Below are positions 17,343 to 27,322 of a DNA stretch of 64,000 bases, piece by piece. The position numbers were made by a program, and so were the translations under genes. How positions within the stretch are numbered: position 1 is the stretch's first letter; the number at the start of each line of letters is the position of its first letter. A model generated the notes under the pieces. The model did no database searches. It was given only the letters and a program-made list of their open reading frames with translations, and was not told the DNA's origin. This stretch comes from Staphylococcus agnetis (GTDB lineage Bacteria; Bacillota; Bacilli; Staphylococcales; Staphylococcaceae). Location: contig NZ_PPQF01000006.1 of assembly GCF_002901865.1 (NCBI RefSeq), forward strand, positions 1 to 64,000, written 5' to 3'.

Positions 17343-19334
17343 ATGAACAAAAAAGATCAAAATTTAGAATCATTTCGCAAAAATAATGACGGTAAAGCAA
17401 TGACGACAAATCAAGGTTTAAAAGTGTCAGAGGATGAAAATACATTACGTGCTGGTGAGCGCGGACCAAGTTTACTTGAAGATTTTCATTTCAGAGAAAA
17501 AATGACCCATTTTGACCATGAACGCATTCCAGAACGTATTGTACATGCTCGAGGTTATGGTGCACACGGTGAATTCGAAGTGTATGAGGATTTATCAGCA
17601 TACACGTACGCAGATTTCTTAACACAACCCTCAAAGAAAACGCCTGTATTCGTTAGATTCTCAACGGTACAAGGTTCAAAAGGTTCAGCTGACTCTGTTC
17701 GAGACGTCAGAGGCTTTGCGACAAAATTTTATACAGATCAGGGTGTATTTGACTTGGTAGGCAACAATATCCCTGTATTTTTCATTCAAGATGCGATGAA
17801 ATTTCCAGATTTAGTGCACGCTGTAAAACCTGAACCCCATCACGAAATGCCACAGGGCGGTTCTGCACATGACACTTTTTGGGATTTCTTTGCACAAAAT
17901 CCAGAATCAACGCATACAACTATGTGGGTCATGAGTGATCGTGGTATTCCTAAAAACTTTCGTCAATCGGAAGGATTCGGTGTGCATACATTCCGTTTAA
18001 TTAATAAAAATGGAGAGGCACATTTTGTGAAATTTCATTGGAAGCCTAAACAAGGTTTAGAGTCTATGGTTTGGGATGAGGCTCAAATTGTCGCAGGTAA
18101 AAATACAGATTTTCATCGTCAAGACTTATATGAGGCAATCGATAAAGGCGATTATCCAGTATGGGAACTAGGGCTTCAAATTATTCCCGAAAGTGACGAA
18201 TTCCAGTTTGATTTTGATATATTAGATCCTACTAAAATTTGGCCAGAGGACGAAGTACCAGTGAAAATCGTCGGTAAAATGACGTTAAACCGTAATGTTG
18301 ATAATGTTTTTGCCGAAACAGAACAAGTGGCATTTCATCCAGGACATATCGTACCAGGTTTAGATTTTACAAATGATCCACTGCTACAAGGCCGTTTATT
18401 TTCTTATACAGATACACAAATTTCTAGACTTGGTGGTCCTAACTTCCATCAAATTCCTATCAATAGACCTGTGAGTCCAGTACACAACAACCAACGTGAT
18501 GGCATGCATCAAATGCACATTCATCAAGGTCAAGTCGCGTATCATAAAAATGCGCTTAATGCGAATAACCCACATACAACAGCACCTGAAGATGGTGGCT
18601 TCGAGCATTATCAAGAAAAAATTGATGCCTATAAAATTCAAAAGCGTAGCGAAAGTTTTAAAGATTATTATACACAAGCCCGTTTGTATTTAAATAGTTT
18701 ATCTGAACCAGAATTCGATCATACAGTATCAGGATTCTCATTCGAGCTCGGTAAATGTGTAGACGTAAATGTTAAACAAAATGCGGTTAATCAACTTAAT
18801 AAAGTCTCACGCATACTTGCTGAGCGTGTAGCTGAAAATATTGGTGTCTCAGTTCCTGAAACGAACGAAGAAGTACAACTAGAAAAAGCTGATAGTCAGC
18901 TTACGATGGATAAATTTGACCGTCCTTTAAGAGGTCATGCGGTGGGTATCGTTGTTGATGGAGAAGTTTCAAATGACATTTTAAAATCTTATGCCAAAAC
19001 GATGGTTAATCATCAACTCAACTATGCATTTATTTCAGATAAACCACGCAATATTGAAGAAGATTTTGGAATTACCGAAACTTTTGATACTGTACATCCA
19101 ACATTATTCGACAGTTTAATCATCCTTTCAAATAACACAACGATTTTTGATAAAACAGAAGAATTTGCAGAATTAACGTATCAACATTTTAAACCGCTTG
19201 TGCTTTCAGAAAATGCGGCAACTGCATTAGCTAACAGTCGCGTAGATTCGTCGCAACCTGGCGTCATCACATCTAATGATCCTGAAGCAATTGTACAAGC
19301 ATTTACTAAACCAAGATATTGGGATCGACAATGA
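17343..19334 (+). CDS. Monofunctional haem catalase, large-subunit clade 2 (KatE type)
   Basis: A 663-aa catalase, longer than the roughly 500-aa KatA of staphylococci. The core has the distal His69 in [12 protein letters not shown], Asn141/142 in [11 protein letters not shown] and the proximal haem ligand Tyr in [14 protein letters not shown]. Residues from about 510 form the extra flavodoxin/DJ-1-like domain of clade 2 ([14 protein letters not shown]), seen in E. coli KatE. It breaks down hydrogen peroxide in the cytoplasm. The ATG at 17343 gives a normal start; the open frame extends 45 codons further upstream but with atypical protein and over the likely promoter. An SDR gene follows 27 bp downstream. 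Confidence 0.92.
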   Translation: MNKKDQNLESFRKNNDGKAMTTNQGLKVSEDENTLRAGERGPSLLEDFHFREKMTHFDHERIPERIVHARGYGAHGEFEVYEDLSAYTYADFLTQPSKKTPVFVRFSTVQGSKGSADSVRDVRGFATKFYTDQGVFDLVGNNIPVFFIQDAMKFPDLVHAVKPEPHHEMPQGGSAHDTFWDFFAQNPESTHTTMWVMSDRGIPKNFRQSEGFGVHTFRLINKNGEAHFVKFHWKPKQGLESMVWDEAQIVAGKNTDFHRQDLYEAIDKGDYPVWELGLQIIPESDEFQFDFDILDPTKIWPEDEVPVKIVGKMTLNRNVDNVFAETEQVAFHPGHIVPGLDFTNDPLLQGRLFSYTDTQISRLGGPNFHQIPINRPVSPVHNNQRDGMHQMHIHQGQVAYHKNALNANNPHTTAPEDGGFEHYQEKIDAYKIQKRSESFKDYYTQARLYLNSLSEPEFDHTVSGFSFELGKCVDVNVKQNAVNQLNKVSRILAERVAENIGVSVPETNEEVQLEKADSQLTMDKFDRPLRGHAVGIVVDGEVSNDILKSYAKTMVNHQLNYAFISDKPRNIEEDFGITETFDTVHPTLFDSLIILSNNTTIFDKTEEFAELTYQHFKPLVLSENAATALANSRVDSSQPGVITSNDPEAIVQAFTKPRYWDRQ

Positions 19335-19361
19335 AGACAATTTTAACTGAGGTGAATTGAA

Positions 19362-20228
19362 TTGGATTTTAAAAAATTACATGATGAAATTAAAGGCTAT
19401 ACTCAAGATACACAACCCGGTTCAGAAAAAGATATGCATCCGAAACCAGTATGTGAATTAGACAGCTATAAAGCAGCTGGGAAGCTTAAAGGTAAAGTCG
19501 CATTAATTACTGGTGGTGATTCGGGCATTGGACGTGCAGTTGCCATTTTATTTGCGAAAGAAGGCGCGGATGTAGCTATCGGCTATTTAAATGAGCATAT
19601 TGATGCTGAAGAGACTGTGAAGCGTTTAGAAGAAATTGGTGTAAAAGCCAAAGCGTATGCACATGATTTGCGTCATGTCGATGAGTCTAAGGTATTAATT
19701 GACAAAGTTGTTTCAGATTTCGGTGGCTTAAACATACTTGTGAACAACGGTGGCGTACAATTCCCACAAGATGACTTTTTAGATGTCACACCGGAACAAA
19801 TTAAAGCGACATTTGAAACAAATATTTATGGCATGATGTATTTAACACAATCCGCACTGCCTCATCTTTCAGAAGGAGACAAAATCATTAATTCAACGAG
19901 TGTGACAGCTTATCGAGGTTCAGCACATTTAATTGATTATTCATCTACGAAAGGTGCAATCGTCTCATTTACACGTTCACTCGCGACATCATTAATGGAA
20001 AAAGGCATTTACGTCAATGCTGTAGCACCTGGTCCAATTTATACACCACTTATTCCGGCTACTTTTGATGCAGATAAAGTGGAAAATCAAGGAAGCGATA
20101 CGCCTATGGCACGTCGCGGACAACCAGCTGAACTCGCACCATCGTATGTTTTTCTTGCGTCCACTGATAGCTCTTATATGACAGGTCAAACATTACACTT
20201 AAATGGTGGCGATTTCTTAACATCTTAA
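19362..20228 (+). CDS. SDR-family oxidoreductase, YghA type, behind catalase
   Basis: A 288-aa SDR starting at TTG (19362) with GAGGTG 8 nt upstream. The N-terminal extension has YTQDTQPGSEKDMHPKP, then ALITGGDSGIGRAVA, VNNGGVQ and the S-Y-K site with DYSSTKGA, ending TGQTLHLNGGDFL. The GGDSGIGR form is that of the Bacillus YdaD/YhxC/YghA group, probably NADP-linked aldehyde or sugar dehydrogenases of unknown substrate. It lies 27 bp after the catalase, likely one transcript, and is a paralogue of 12840-13721. Confidence 0.88.
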   Translation: MDFKKLHDEIKGYTQDTQPGSEKDMHPKPVCELDSYKAAGKLKGKVALITGGDSGIGRAVAILFAKEGADVAIGYLNEHIDAEETVKRLEEIGVKAKAYAHDLRHVDESKVLIDKVVSDFGGLNILVNNGGVQFPQDDFLDVTPEQIKATFETNIYGMMYLTQSALPHLSEGDKIINSTSVTAYRGSAHLIDYSSTKGAIVSFTRSLATSLMEKGIYVNAVAPGPIYTPLIPATFDADKVENQGSDTPMARRGQPAELAPSYVFLASTDSSYMTGQTLHLNGGDFLTS

Positions 20229-20241
20229 TTTATTTCATAAC

Positions 20242-20286
20242 AAAGCCTTCAAGGTACATTTACAAAAATGGACTTTGAAGGCTTTA
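20242..20286. terminator. Bidirectional terminator, GCCTTCAA hairpin family copy 2
   Basis: AAAGCCTTCAA pairs with TTGAAGGCTTT. It lies between the converging SDR and LPETG surface-protein genes, 13 bp after the SDR stop. Confidence 0.85.
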
Positions 20287-20412
20287 AATTAATGTAAAAG
20301 TTCTAAGACAATATTGAATGACGATGCTTATTATCAGTCCGCTGTCGTGCAATACAGCATGACCATCACTCGTTTAACGCCACTCTATAACATAAAAAAA
20401 AATAATACTTAT

Positions 20413-22239
20413 CTACTTCATTAAATTCAAGTGCTTACGTCGTTTGAACGTGCGATACAGTAATGCCACACCTAACACGATACTTCCTAAACTCATCACT
20501 AATGATTCATTCATGTTACCTGTTTCAGGTAATTTTTTCCAACGTGCACCATGTGCTTTGCTGTCATTGCTCGTGTTGTTCTCAACATGCGCGTGTTTGA
20601 AATATTTCCCTTCAGATGCGCCCGCTTTGTTCGACATCGGTAATCCTTTGTCAGCCAGCACACCTTGAATGCCCTTTTCATCTTGTTCAAGCATCATTAT
20701 ATGATTTAACACTATTCCATGTTCAATGCCACCAGACGACGCATCATCTATATTCATCCATTGTTCCTTAGGTGTAGCAGCTTCATCTGTTGTATTCGTT
20801 ATAGATGTTTCACTTACTCTTTCATCATCTAATAATGGAATCAAGATTAACGCTTGTGCATCATCGACACCCATATCATTTTGTAACGCCTCTTCTGAAA
20901 CAGGAACGGAAATCTTCTCATGATTCAAAGGCGCTACCGACGTGGGTGCTTCGATCACTTCGGTATCTAATGCAATTGTTGAAGGTGGAGTTGCCACTTC
21001 TGTAGTTTCTTGTGACATAACAGCGTCGGATGCATTATCTTCCTTAGATTCGATTGTTTCAGGCGCAGTCTCAACCAATTTAGAAGTTTCTGATTCTTCT
21101 CTTATTTGATCTTCTTGTGGCACAGGTACGGTGACCGGTGTTGTTTGCGCCTCTTGTGAGATATCCTCTTTTTGTAGAGGTGTTGTCAAAGATTCACTTA
21201 ATTCAGGTGCTGATGGCACTATTTCATCGACTTTCTCAATTTCAGAAGGGACCGTTTCTACAACCGATGTTGATTCCTCTTCTTTAAGTACTGATACTTC
21301 AGGTGTTGATTCTGTATTCACTGGTTGAGAAGATGCTATTGCTGGACTTGGTGCTTCTACTACGTGCACATAAGCCACTTCTGAACGATTATTGGCAGTA
21401 TCATATTCATACACCTGAACGACATCACCTACTTTTAATTTCATCTGCGTTTCATACGGCACACCCATCATCCATGTTCCATTTTTTCCAACTTTTGTCC
21501 ACATCATTTGACCGTCAGGAAACCATGCGACAATTCTATTTCGATATTGGTCACCTGTTCCTGTAATGATATTTTTTCCTATTTCTAAATACGATACACC
21601 TGGAGGATTCGGAGGTAACGTATCAATCACATGTGTAGAGTAAGTTCCCGATTGTTGCCCTGCACTGTTAACCGCATAGGCAGTAATCGTATCATTCAAG
21701 TTTAAAGGCATAGGTACTGTTATAGACCACATCCCATCAGCGGTCGCTGTCGTTTCCAATTTTTGCCCCTCATTAACACGAGCAACGACTGTCACATTAG
21801 GTTGAGCTGTCCCATTAATATGATGGTTCCCTGCTTGTTGTATATGCACAGTGGGAGTTTGAAGTACATCTGCTTCAAATGTATCAGGTTGCGCTGAACG
21901 TAAAGATGTCATTTGTCTTTCAATTGGAGACGTAAAATGATATTCAGCTGTTTTCTGATCAGCTGGTATTGGATTGATTAAATGTGTAAGTGTTATGACA
22001 TTATCCTTTAAGCCATCATGTGTTTCAGTTTGATAATTTATAGTGTTTTCAGAAGGATTCTCACCTTCTTTTTGAAAAGATGTTGGTGACGCATTGAAAG
22101 TTTCAGCAGCTTGGAGATTTTCAGAAACATTTAAATAAAATAATGTCCCAAATACGACCGATGCGAGACCGATGTTTAATTTACGAATCGAAAATCGTTG
22201 CGCTTTGTGTTTAAAGTTGTACGTGGCTTGACGTTTCAA
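20413..22239 (-). CDS. LPETG-anchored surface protein with FSIRK signal
   Basis: A 608-aa sortase substrate. The N-terminus has FSIRKLNIGLASVVFGT, the YSIRK/G-S-type signal that sends proteins to the division septum. Residues about 120-215 and 216-300 form two Ig-like modules (TVHIQQAGNHHINGTAQPN, then IGKNIITGTGDQYRN) of the bacterial Ig/adhesin type. A long acidic, Glu/Thr/Val/Pro-rich stalk spans about 300-500. LPETG is at 570-574, with a hydrophobic helix and a basic tail. It should be displayed on peptidoglycan by sortase A. Ligand unknown; no close relative is recognised. Transcription is convergent with the SDR gene. Confidence 0.88.
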   Translation of the reverse strand: MKRQATYNFKHKAQRFSIRKLNIGLASVVFGTLFYLNVSENLQAAETFNASPTSFQKEGENPSENTINYQTETHDGLKDNVITLTHLINPIPADQKTAEYHFTSPIERQMTSLRSAQPDTFEADVLQTPTVHIQQAGNHHINGTAQPNVTVVARVNEGQKLETTATADGMWSITVPMPLNLNDTITAYAVNSAGQQSGTYSTHVIDTLPPNPPGVSYLEIGKNIITGTGDQYRNRIVAWFPDGQMMWTKVGKNGTWMMGVPYETQMKLKVGDVVQVYEYDTANNRSEVAYVHVVEAPSPAIASSQPVNTESTPEVSVLKEEESTSVVETVPSEIEKVDEIVPSAPELSESLTTPLQKEDISQEAQTTPVTVPVPQEDQIREESETSKLVETAPETIESKEDNASDAVMSQETTEVATPPSTIALDTEVIEAPTSVAPLNHEKISVPVSEEALQNDMGVDDAQALILIPLLDDERVSETSITNTTDEAATPKEQWMNIDDASSGGIEHGIVLNHIMMLEQDEKGIQGVLADKGLPMSNKAGASEGKYFKHAHVENNTSNDSKAHGARWKKLPETGNMNESLVMSLGSIVLGVALLYRTFKRRKHLNLMK

Positions 22240-22426
22240 ATTGTTTCATTCCTTTATGTTTAGTTCAATATAATACAGATGTTTATATAGTATCAGAATG
22301 TGTATACATATCAAAGTAAATTTTGTTGTTTCATCTATATTTTTATAGTGTATTTACGCATAATGTTTCAATCTCTTATCGGACAATGAAATGCACACGA
22401 CATTAAATCTCATGTAGGATGAACAT

Positions 22427-22470
22427 AAAAAAGCCTTCAAATTAAGGTTTCCCATAAATTTGAAGACTTC
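22427..22470 (-). terminator. Terminator of MFS gene, GCCTTCAA hairpin family copy 3
   Basis: AAGCCTTCAAATT pairs with AATTTGAAGACTT (one mismatch), and a T-run follows on the minus strand. It is 17 bp past the MFS stop. Confidence 0.8.
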
Positions 22471-22486
22471 AAATCACATGCTCTAT

Positions 22487-23707
22487 TTAATGAATGTGAT
22501 GTTTTAATCGATGAAATGTAAAATGACCAAGCCCTAATAATAATATCGTTGTGACGCCTAACACGATACAATACGGAATCACACTTTCTGGTCCTTGAAT
22601 ACCTATCAATGGCGCAATCGAACTACCTAATATAAATTGAACTAAACCTAATAGGCTGGAAGCACTGCCACTTCCCCCAGTTCTCATTTGCATCGCTAAA
22701 CTAAATGCAATTGGTCCAATCGCTGTAACAGGTGTCACTGTAATGAATAAACTTACTACTAAATAAGCGACTGGCAAATGAAAAGCGCACACGATAATCG
22801 TAAGGATCGCGCCAACAACTTGAATCATAATAAATAACGTAAGTACTCGAAGTTGTGGCATAAAACGTAGACAGACATTAGAAACTTGACTTGAAAGGAT
22901 TAATCCAATTCCAACTAACACCATCAAAAGACTAAACGATTGTGGCGTCATGCCATATACATTTTGAGTAATAAATGGTGCACCTGCACCATAACTGAAA
23001 ATCATTATATATGTGACGCCTTGCAATAACATGGGTAATACAAATGATGGTGTTCTAATCAATTGTATAAAATCTTTAAAGACTACTGAAAGTTTCTTTG
23101 CCTTCGTTTGACTGTGTTGAATGGTTTTCATATGTGGGTGAACCATCACAGATAGCAATAAAATCGCCCCTATGCCAGCTAATGCGAAAAAGATATAACG
23201 CCAAGTTCCAAATGATAACAATAATGCATTGGCTAAAGGAGCTAAAATTGAAATCAAACCATTAACAACCATAAGTGCCGTAAAGAAGCGACTGAGATAC
23301 GCACCTTTAAAAGTTTCTCCAGCAATTGCACGTGCGATAACAATCGCACCACCACCTGCAAGCCCTTGTACAAACCTTAATGAGAGTAAGGCATAAACAG
23401 AATGACTGATTGCAATACATAATGAGGCTGCGATCAGCACGCATAAAATCATCATCGCTAATGTGCGTCGTGATATGCGATCTGCCATAATTCCAAACAT
23501 AAATTGTCCTATCGCGATCCCAATCATCGCTATAGATAATGTCAACTGTGTCTCTGATGTCGATGTCATTAAATCTTTTTGAACTAAAGGTAATGCTGGG
23601 CTATACATATCTGATAAAAGGGGTCCAAATGCAGTCATTGTACCTAATAAAATGATGAACAATAACGGCATGGTGGTGTATTTCTTTTCAATATTTTCCA
23701 TACTCAT
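22487..23707 (-). CDS. MFS drug efflux transporter, Bcr/CflA type
   Basis: A 406-aa, 12-helix major facilitator. Helix 1 is followed by LLSDMYSPALPLVQKDL, and the loop 2-3 motif A reads GQFMFGIMADRISRRT. Motif C-like glycines lie in helix 5 (VVNGLISILAPLANALL). This is the drug:H+ antiporter-1 family in its Bcr/CflA branch (bicyclomycin, sulfonamide exporters). The actual substrate is unknown. The start is set at the ATG at 23707 with AGAGG 4 nt upstream; the next ATG at 23701 is equally possible. It is 54 bp downstream of the cyclase gene, same strand, perhaps cotranscribed. Confidence 0.85.
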   Translation of the reverse strand: MSMENIEKKYTTMPLLFIILLGTMTAFGPLLSDMYSPALPLVQKDLMTSTSETQLTLSIAMIGIAIGQFMFGIMADRISRRTLAMMILCVLIAASLCIAISHSVYALLSLRFVQGLAGGGAIVIARAIAGETFKGAYLSRFFTALMVVNGLISILAPLANALLLSFGTWRYIFFALAGIGAILLLSVMVHPHMKTIQHSQTKAKKLSVVFKDFIQLIRTPSFVLPMLLQGVTYIMIFSYGAGAPFITQNVYGMTPQSFSLLMVLVGIGLILSSQVSNVCLRFMPQLRVLTLFIMIQVVGAILTIIVCAFHLPVAYLVVSLFITVTPVTAIGPIAFSLAMQMRTGGSGSASSLLGLVQFILGSSIAPLIGIQGPESVIPYCIVLGVTTILLLGLGHFTFHRLKHHIH

Positions 23708-23761
23708 TGTGCCTCTATTCTTTATCAAAATCGTTCCTATTGTATCACAATCTTAATTTTA

Positions 23762-24379
23762 TCATGATATCGGTTGAATTACTGCACGAATATATGATGC
23801 ATCCGCACCACTTATTTTTAACGGCAACCCAATAAATTGATAAATACCCGCCTTAACATGGGCCAAGCATAAGTTTTCTATATTATACATTTCATGATGT
23901 GCAATACGATGATGATTTTCAAGCGTTTCCGAGTCAATAGGATCCACCGATGGTACATCCACACCAATGACTTCGATACCTATAGAAGCAAGGTAGTCAA
24001 TCGCTGCAATACTGAGTACAGGTATTTCTTCTGGAAAAACTGATGGATGACTTTCGCGCTGTGTCTGAATTAAAATAATGGTTCCTTCAATGGGACAACT
24101 TTTAAGATAGTCTACTTCAATGACAGGTATATCTAATAAAGTTACTACTGTCGCTTTGCCAATAAATCGTTCTACTGGTAATGCATCTATCGTCAATCCA
24201 TCATCATCAAAGTGTTTAGGTGCATCGACATGTGTTGCAATATGTGTACTTCCAACAATTTCACCGATATTCACAGAATGTGTTTGTGCTTTTGTCGCAA
24301 AATAATTGAATTGAAACGGTGTATCTCCTGGCCACTCGGCCCAATCTTTGGAGAGTGCGTGCGTGATATCAATCCACAT
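23762..24379 (-). CDS. Cyclase-family metal hydrolase (KynB-like)
   Basis: A 205-aa protein of the cyclase/kynurenine formamidase family. The signature HxTHxDxPxH is present as HIATHVDAPKHF near residues 45-56, binding two metal ions, and a further His/Glu pair is near 160. The N-terminus WIDITHALSKDWAEWPGDTP is typical. Family members open N-formylkynurenine or cyclic imides/lactones. No other kynurenine gene is seen nearby, so the substrate is open. Confidence 0.82.
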   Translation of the reverse strand: MWIDITHALSKDWAEWPGDTPFQFNYFATKAQTHSVNIGEIVGSTHIATHVDAPKHFDDDGLTIDALPVERFIGKATVVTLLDIPVIEVDYLKSCPIEGTIILIQTQRESHPSVFPEEIPVLSIAAIDYLASIGIEVIGVDVPSVDPIDSETLENHHRIAHHEMYNIENLCLAHVKAGIYQFIGLPLKISGADASYIRAVIQPIS

Positions 24380-24468
24380 TTTAAAACTCCTTATTTATAA
24401 GTTTAAAGTTAAAGGAGCAGAATAAAAAATCATTGAGATTCATATCCTACTCCTTATTCATCGTACTT

Positions 24469-25371
24469 TCATGATAATTCATTGGTCGTTGTTTGTGATA
24501 GATTTAACCATGCATTAATATTATGTTCAATACTTCCAATATTGCCACCATTTCCTTTATCTAATACACGTAAAAAGTCTAAGTGACCAACTTCTGGATA
24601 GATGATGGATTTGACTTCTGCATGCCGTGATTCGAATTTCTCGACAGTGACAGCCGAATCTTTGTTTGGGAAGATGACATCATCTTCTCCTAATAAAAAC
24701 AACACTTTAGGCATATGTTTAATTTTATCAATATCCTCTAAATAGTCTGCTTTCAGCGTATACATTAAATCCGTAATCATCGCATCAACAGGTGCTAAGT
24801 ATTCCGTAAAATTGAATTTATCCGAATGCTTTTTCGAAACACCTTGATCCAATATAAATTCCGGGATACTCTTAATCATTCCATCTTGGTGATCAGGCTT
24901 AATGTCTTTAAAAACTTCATAAAAAAGCTTGGAAATGCGTAATTCTTTATAATCAATTTTCGCAGCACTATTTAAATAAATGAGATGCGTGATAGGAAGT
25001 GTATTATATCCGGCGATTTTAGTCGCAATTAGCCCACCCATCGAATAACCAATCATAGCCATACGTTTGATGTTACTGTGCGCAAGTTCTTGTTCTAACG
25101 CTTCATTAATACGCGTAGCATAATCTTCTAAATTATGATCCATTCTCGAAAGCGACGTACTTTTTCCACGACCAGGACAATTGATAAATATTAACTTGGC
25201 ATGATGAAGATATTTCGCAAATACTGTCATGATTTTGTAGTTCATTATGGCACCGTGAAGTAACACAATAACATTTTCAGAATCATTATCTCCTATTGTG
25301 ACCATTTCTAATACGTCTCCATCATGATGAGATAACTTAACAGTATATGGCTCGTAGTGATTAAATAACAT
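24469..25371 (-). CDS. Alpha/beta hydrolase
   Basis: A 300-aa alpha/beta hydrolase fold protein. The oxyanion region is VLLHGAIMNYK, the nucleophile elbow is GYSMGG (about residue 109), the acid lies near LLGEDDVIFP and the catalytic His in PEVGHLDFLR. No signal peptide is seen, so it should be cytoplasmic. Substrate unknown; esterase, peptidase or lysophospholipase-like activity are all possible. Confidence 0.8.
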   Translation of the reverse strand: MLFNHYEPYTVKLSHHDGDVLEMVTIGDNDSENVIVLLHGAIMNYKIMTVFAKYLHHAKLIFINCPGRGKSTSLSRMDHNLEDYATRINEALEQELAHSNIKRMAMIGYSMGGLIATKIAGYNTLPITHLIYLNSAAKIDYKELRISKLFYEVFKDIKPDHQDGMIKSIPEFILDQGVSKKHSDKFNFTEYLAPVDAMITDLMYTLKADYLEDIDKIKHMPKVLFLLGEDDVIFPNKDSAVTVEKFESRHAEVKSIIYPEVGHLDFLRVLDKGNGGNIGSIEHNINAWLNLSQTTTNELS

Positions 25372-25485
25372 GAATGCTCCTCAGTCTCTTTTCTAACTTT
25401 TCATTTACACAAACATGTATGAAAATTATTTAACTATTATTATAGTAGAAATTCGTCAAAATTGCATAAGTCATAAGCCCTAAAT

Positions 25486-26904
25486 TTAATAATATTTAAC
25501 GCCCCATAATCTTTCTTCACATTTTTGTATAATATATTTTAGCACTTCAATACGCGCAGATTTTTTATGATCAGCTGGTACAATCAGCCAAGGTGCATGC
25601 GGGTGTTGTGTCTTTTCTATCATATCATGACTGGCTTCTAAATATAGATCCCATTTTTCACGATTCCTCCAATCTTCATCGGTAATTTTCCATTGTTTAT
25701 TAATATTTTGTTCTCTATCTTTAAATCGTTTGAGTTGTTCATCTTTATCTAAAGTAAGAAAAAATTTCAACACAATAGCTCCGTCGTTGACCCACATTTG
25801 TTCAAATGCATTAATTTCATCGTAGGCTCGAGACCATTCATCGTACGTAGCAAAACCTTCAACACGTTCTACGAGGACGCGGCCGTACCAGCTACGATCA
25901 AAAATTTCAATATGACCACTCTTAGGCATATCTTTCGCAAAACGCCATAAGTAATGATGATTTAATTCAACATCAGTAGGTGCACTAATTGCATTCACTT
26001 CATAGCCAGTTGGATCAAGATATTCTCTGACACGTTTAATATTGCCGCCTTTACCTGCAGCATCCATGCCTTCATAAACTAAAATGAGCGGAATTTTACG
26101 TTCATATAAGGCGAATTGTAACTCTTTAAGTCGTAATTGTAATGATAGTAGTAATGCGTCATAATCACTTTTACGTGTTTTTTCAATTCGAACATTAAAA
26201 ATGTCTGTAGAAAATGGTTCACTAAAGGCACCATTTATTTTCTTTTTACGATTGTGATGTCGGTGAATGGCTTTTTCCAGTCGCGCTATCAAATGTTCAT
26301 ACATATGTTGTATTGCGTGTGTTCTATTTGTATAGTCAATCACTTCCCATTCATCATTGAGTATATGTTGAAATTCTTGACGATACACATCTGAAGGGAT
26401 TACATTTTCATATTCTTGTGCTTTCCAATTTGTTAAAGGATTATCTTTCATTTCATTAATATGTTCTTGACGCTTTTCTTCATTAATTTGAATATAAAAT
26501 TTAATAATTTCATGCGCATCGTTTTGAAGCATTGATTCAAATGCGTGGATTTCAGCTTTTAATTTATCATAATGTTTAAATGTACTTTTCTTTATCCCAT
26601 GGATCTTATAATCAATAAAATGTGCGTACCAACTTCTAAAATAAATATTAATATCTCCTTTAGAAGGGAGTGTATTCCAATAATTTTGTAAGAATTGATA
26701 ACGCAAATCATGTTCAGAAGGTGTTTTAGTGGCGATAAAATGTGTGTACTTCGCATCTAATGTTAATAGTAACTCATTGGTTAAGCGTGTTTTGCCAGAA
26801 GCGGGCACACCCTCAAACACAACCATTACGGGTATTCCAAGCGCATGGCTTTCACGTGTTAATTCTGCGGCTTTAAGTTGTAGTGCTTCAATTTTCTTGT
26901 CCAT
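25486..26904 (-). CDS. pap: Polyphosphate:AMP phosphotransferase, two PPK2 domains
   Basis: A 472-aa protein made of two PPK2 domains in tandem. The N-terminal one has a Walker A at 31-39 (EGVPASGKT) and the C-terminal one at 278-287 (EGMDAAGKGG), followed by the lid motif IFDRSWYGRVLVERVEG. In the N-domain the lid reads IYFRSWYAHF. The two-domain (class II PPK2) form phosphorylates AMP to ADP with polyphosphate; the N-domain is usually inactive. It stands alone, divergent from sceD. Confidence 0.88.
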   Translation of the reverse strand: MDKKIEALQLKAAELTRESHALGIPVMVVFEGVPASGKTRLTNELLLTLDAKYTHFIATKTPSEHDLRYQFLQNYWNTLPSKGDINIYFRSWYAHFIDYKIHGIKKSTFKHYDKLKAEIHAFESMLQNDAHEIIKFYIQINEEKRQEHINEMKDNPLTNWKAQEYENVIPSDVYRQEFQHILNDEWEVIDYTNRTHAIQHMYEHLIARLEKAIHRHHNRKKKINGAFSEPFSTDIFNVRIEKTRKSDYDALLLSLQLRLKELQFALYERKIPLILVYEGMDAAGKGGNIKRVREYLDPTGYEVNAISAPTDVELNHHYLWRFAKDMPKSGHIEIFDRSWYGRVLVERVEGFATYDEWSRAYDEINAFEQMWVNDGAIVLKFFLTLDKDEQLKRFKDREQNINKQWKITDEDWRNREKWDLYLEASHDMIEKTQHPHAPWLIVPADHKKSARIEVLKYIIQKCEERLWGVKYY

Positions 26905-27205
26905 ATCTCTTCACCTCGGTTAGTCTATTATACGTGTTTTAAAAGATAGCAATCAACATTCTAAAAGGTAAATACCACTTTTTTGTTATTTTTCACTGTT
27001 AGTGTCATCAAACACCTGACATCTAAATTACAATTCTATGATTTTCTGTAATATTTGTAATATAACGGTATATTTTCTTTATTTTCAGAATACGGTTGTA
27101 ATTCATGCTGTTGACCTTTTGAGTTTATCTTAATGAAATAGATATAAACATCTCACATCACAATCACATTACAGAACATCATTTTGAAATACTCTCGTAA
27201 TGTTT

Positions 27206-27222
27206 TGTTATCAACTCGTAAT
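27206..27222 (+). promoter_or_regulatory. WalR-like binding site before sceD
   Basis: TGTTAT-N5-CGTAAT differs in one base from the WalR consensus TGTWAH-N5-TGTWAH. It touches the -35 box of the sceD promoter. WalKR controls sceD/isaA-type hydrolases in S. aureus. Confidence 0.55.
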
Positions 27223-27250
27223 TTACATCAATCCAGATGCCTGTTAGAGT
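27222..27250 (+). promoter_or_regulatory. sceD promoter candidate
   Basis: TTTACA and TAGAGT with a 17-bp spacer, plus an extended -10 TG at 27242-27243. The leader is about 70 nt, ending in GGAGG before the ATG at 27323. Confidence 0.5.
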
Positions 27251-27322
27251 GTGATTGTTGAAATTTTTAGTTAAGCAGACTTTTTGAAAATGAAAAAAAT
27301 TTTATTTGGAGGACTTTCAATT

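Larger units (their letters stand above)
26905..27322. other. Divergent intergenic region between pap and sceD
   Basis: The 418 bp hold the sceD promoter, a WalR-like site and a long AT-rich stretch with repeated TGTAAT-type hexamers (27050-27110). No open frame with translation signals was seen. Confidence 0.6.
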
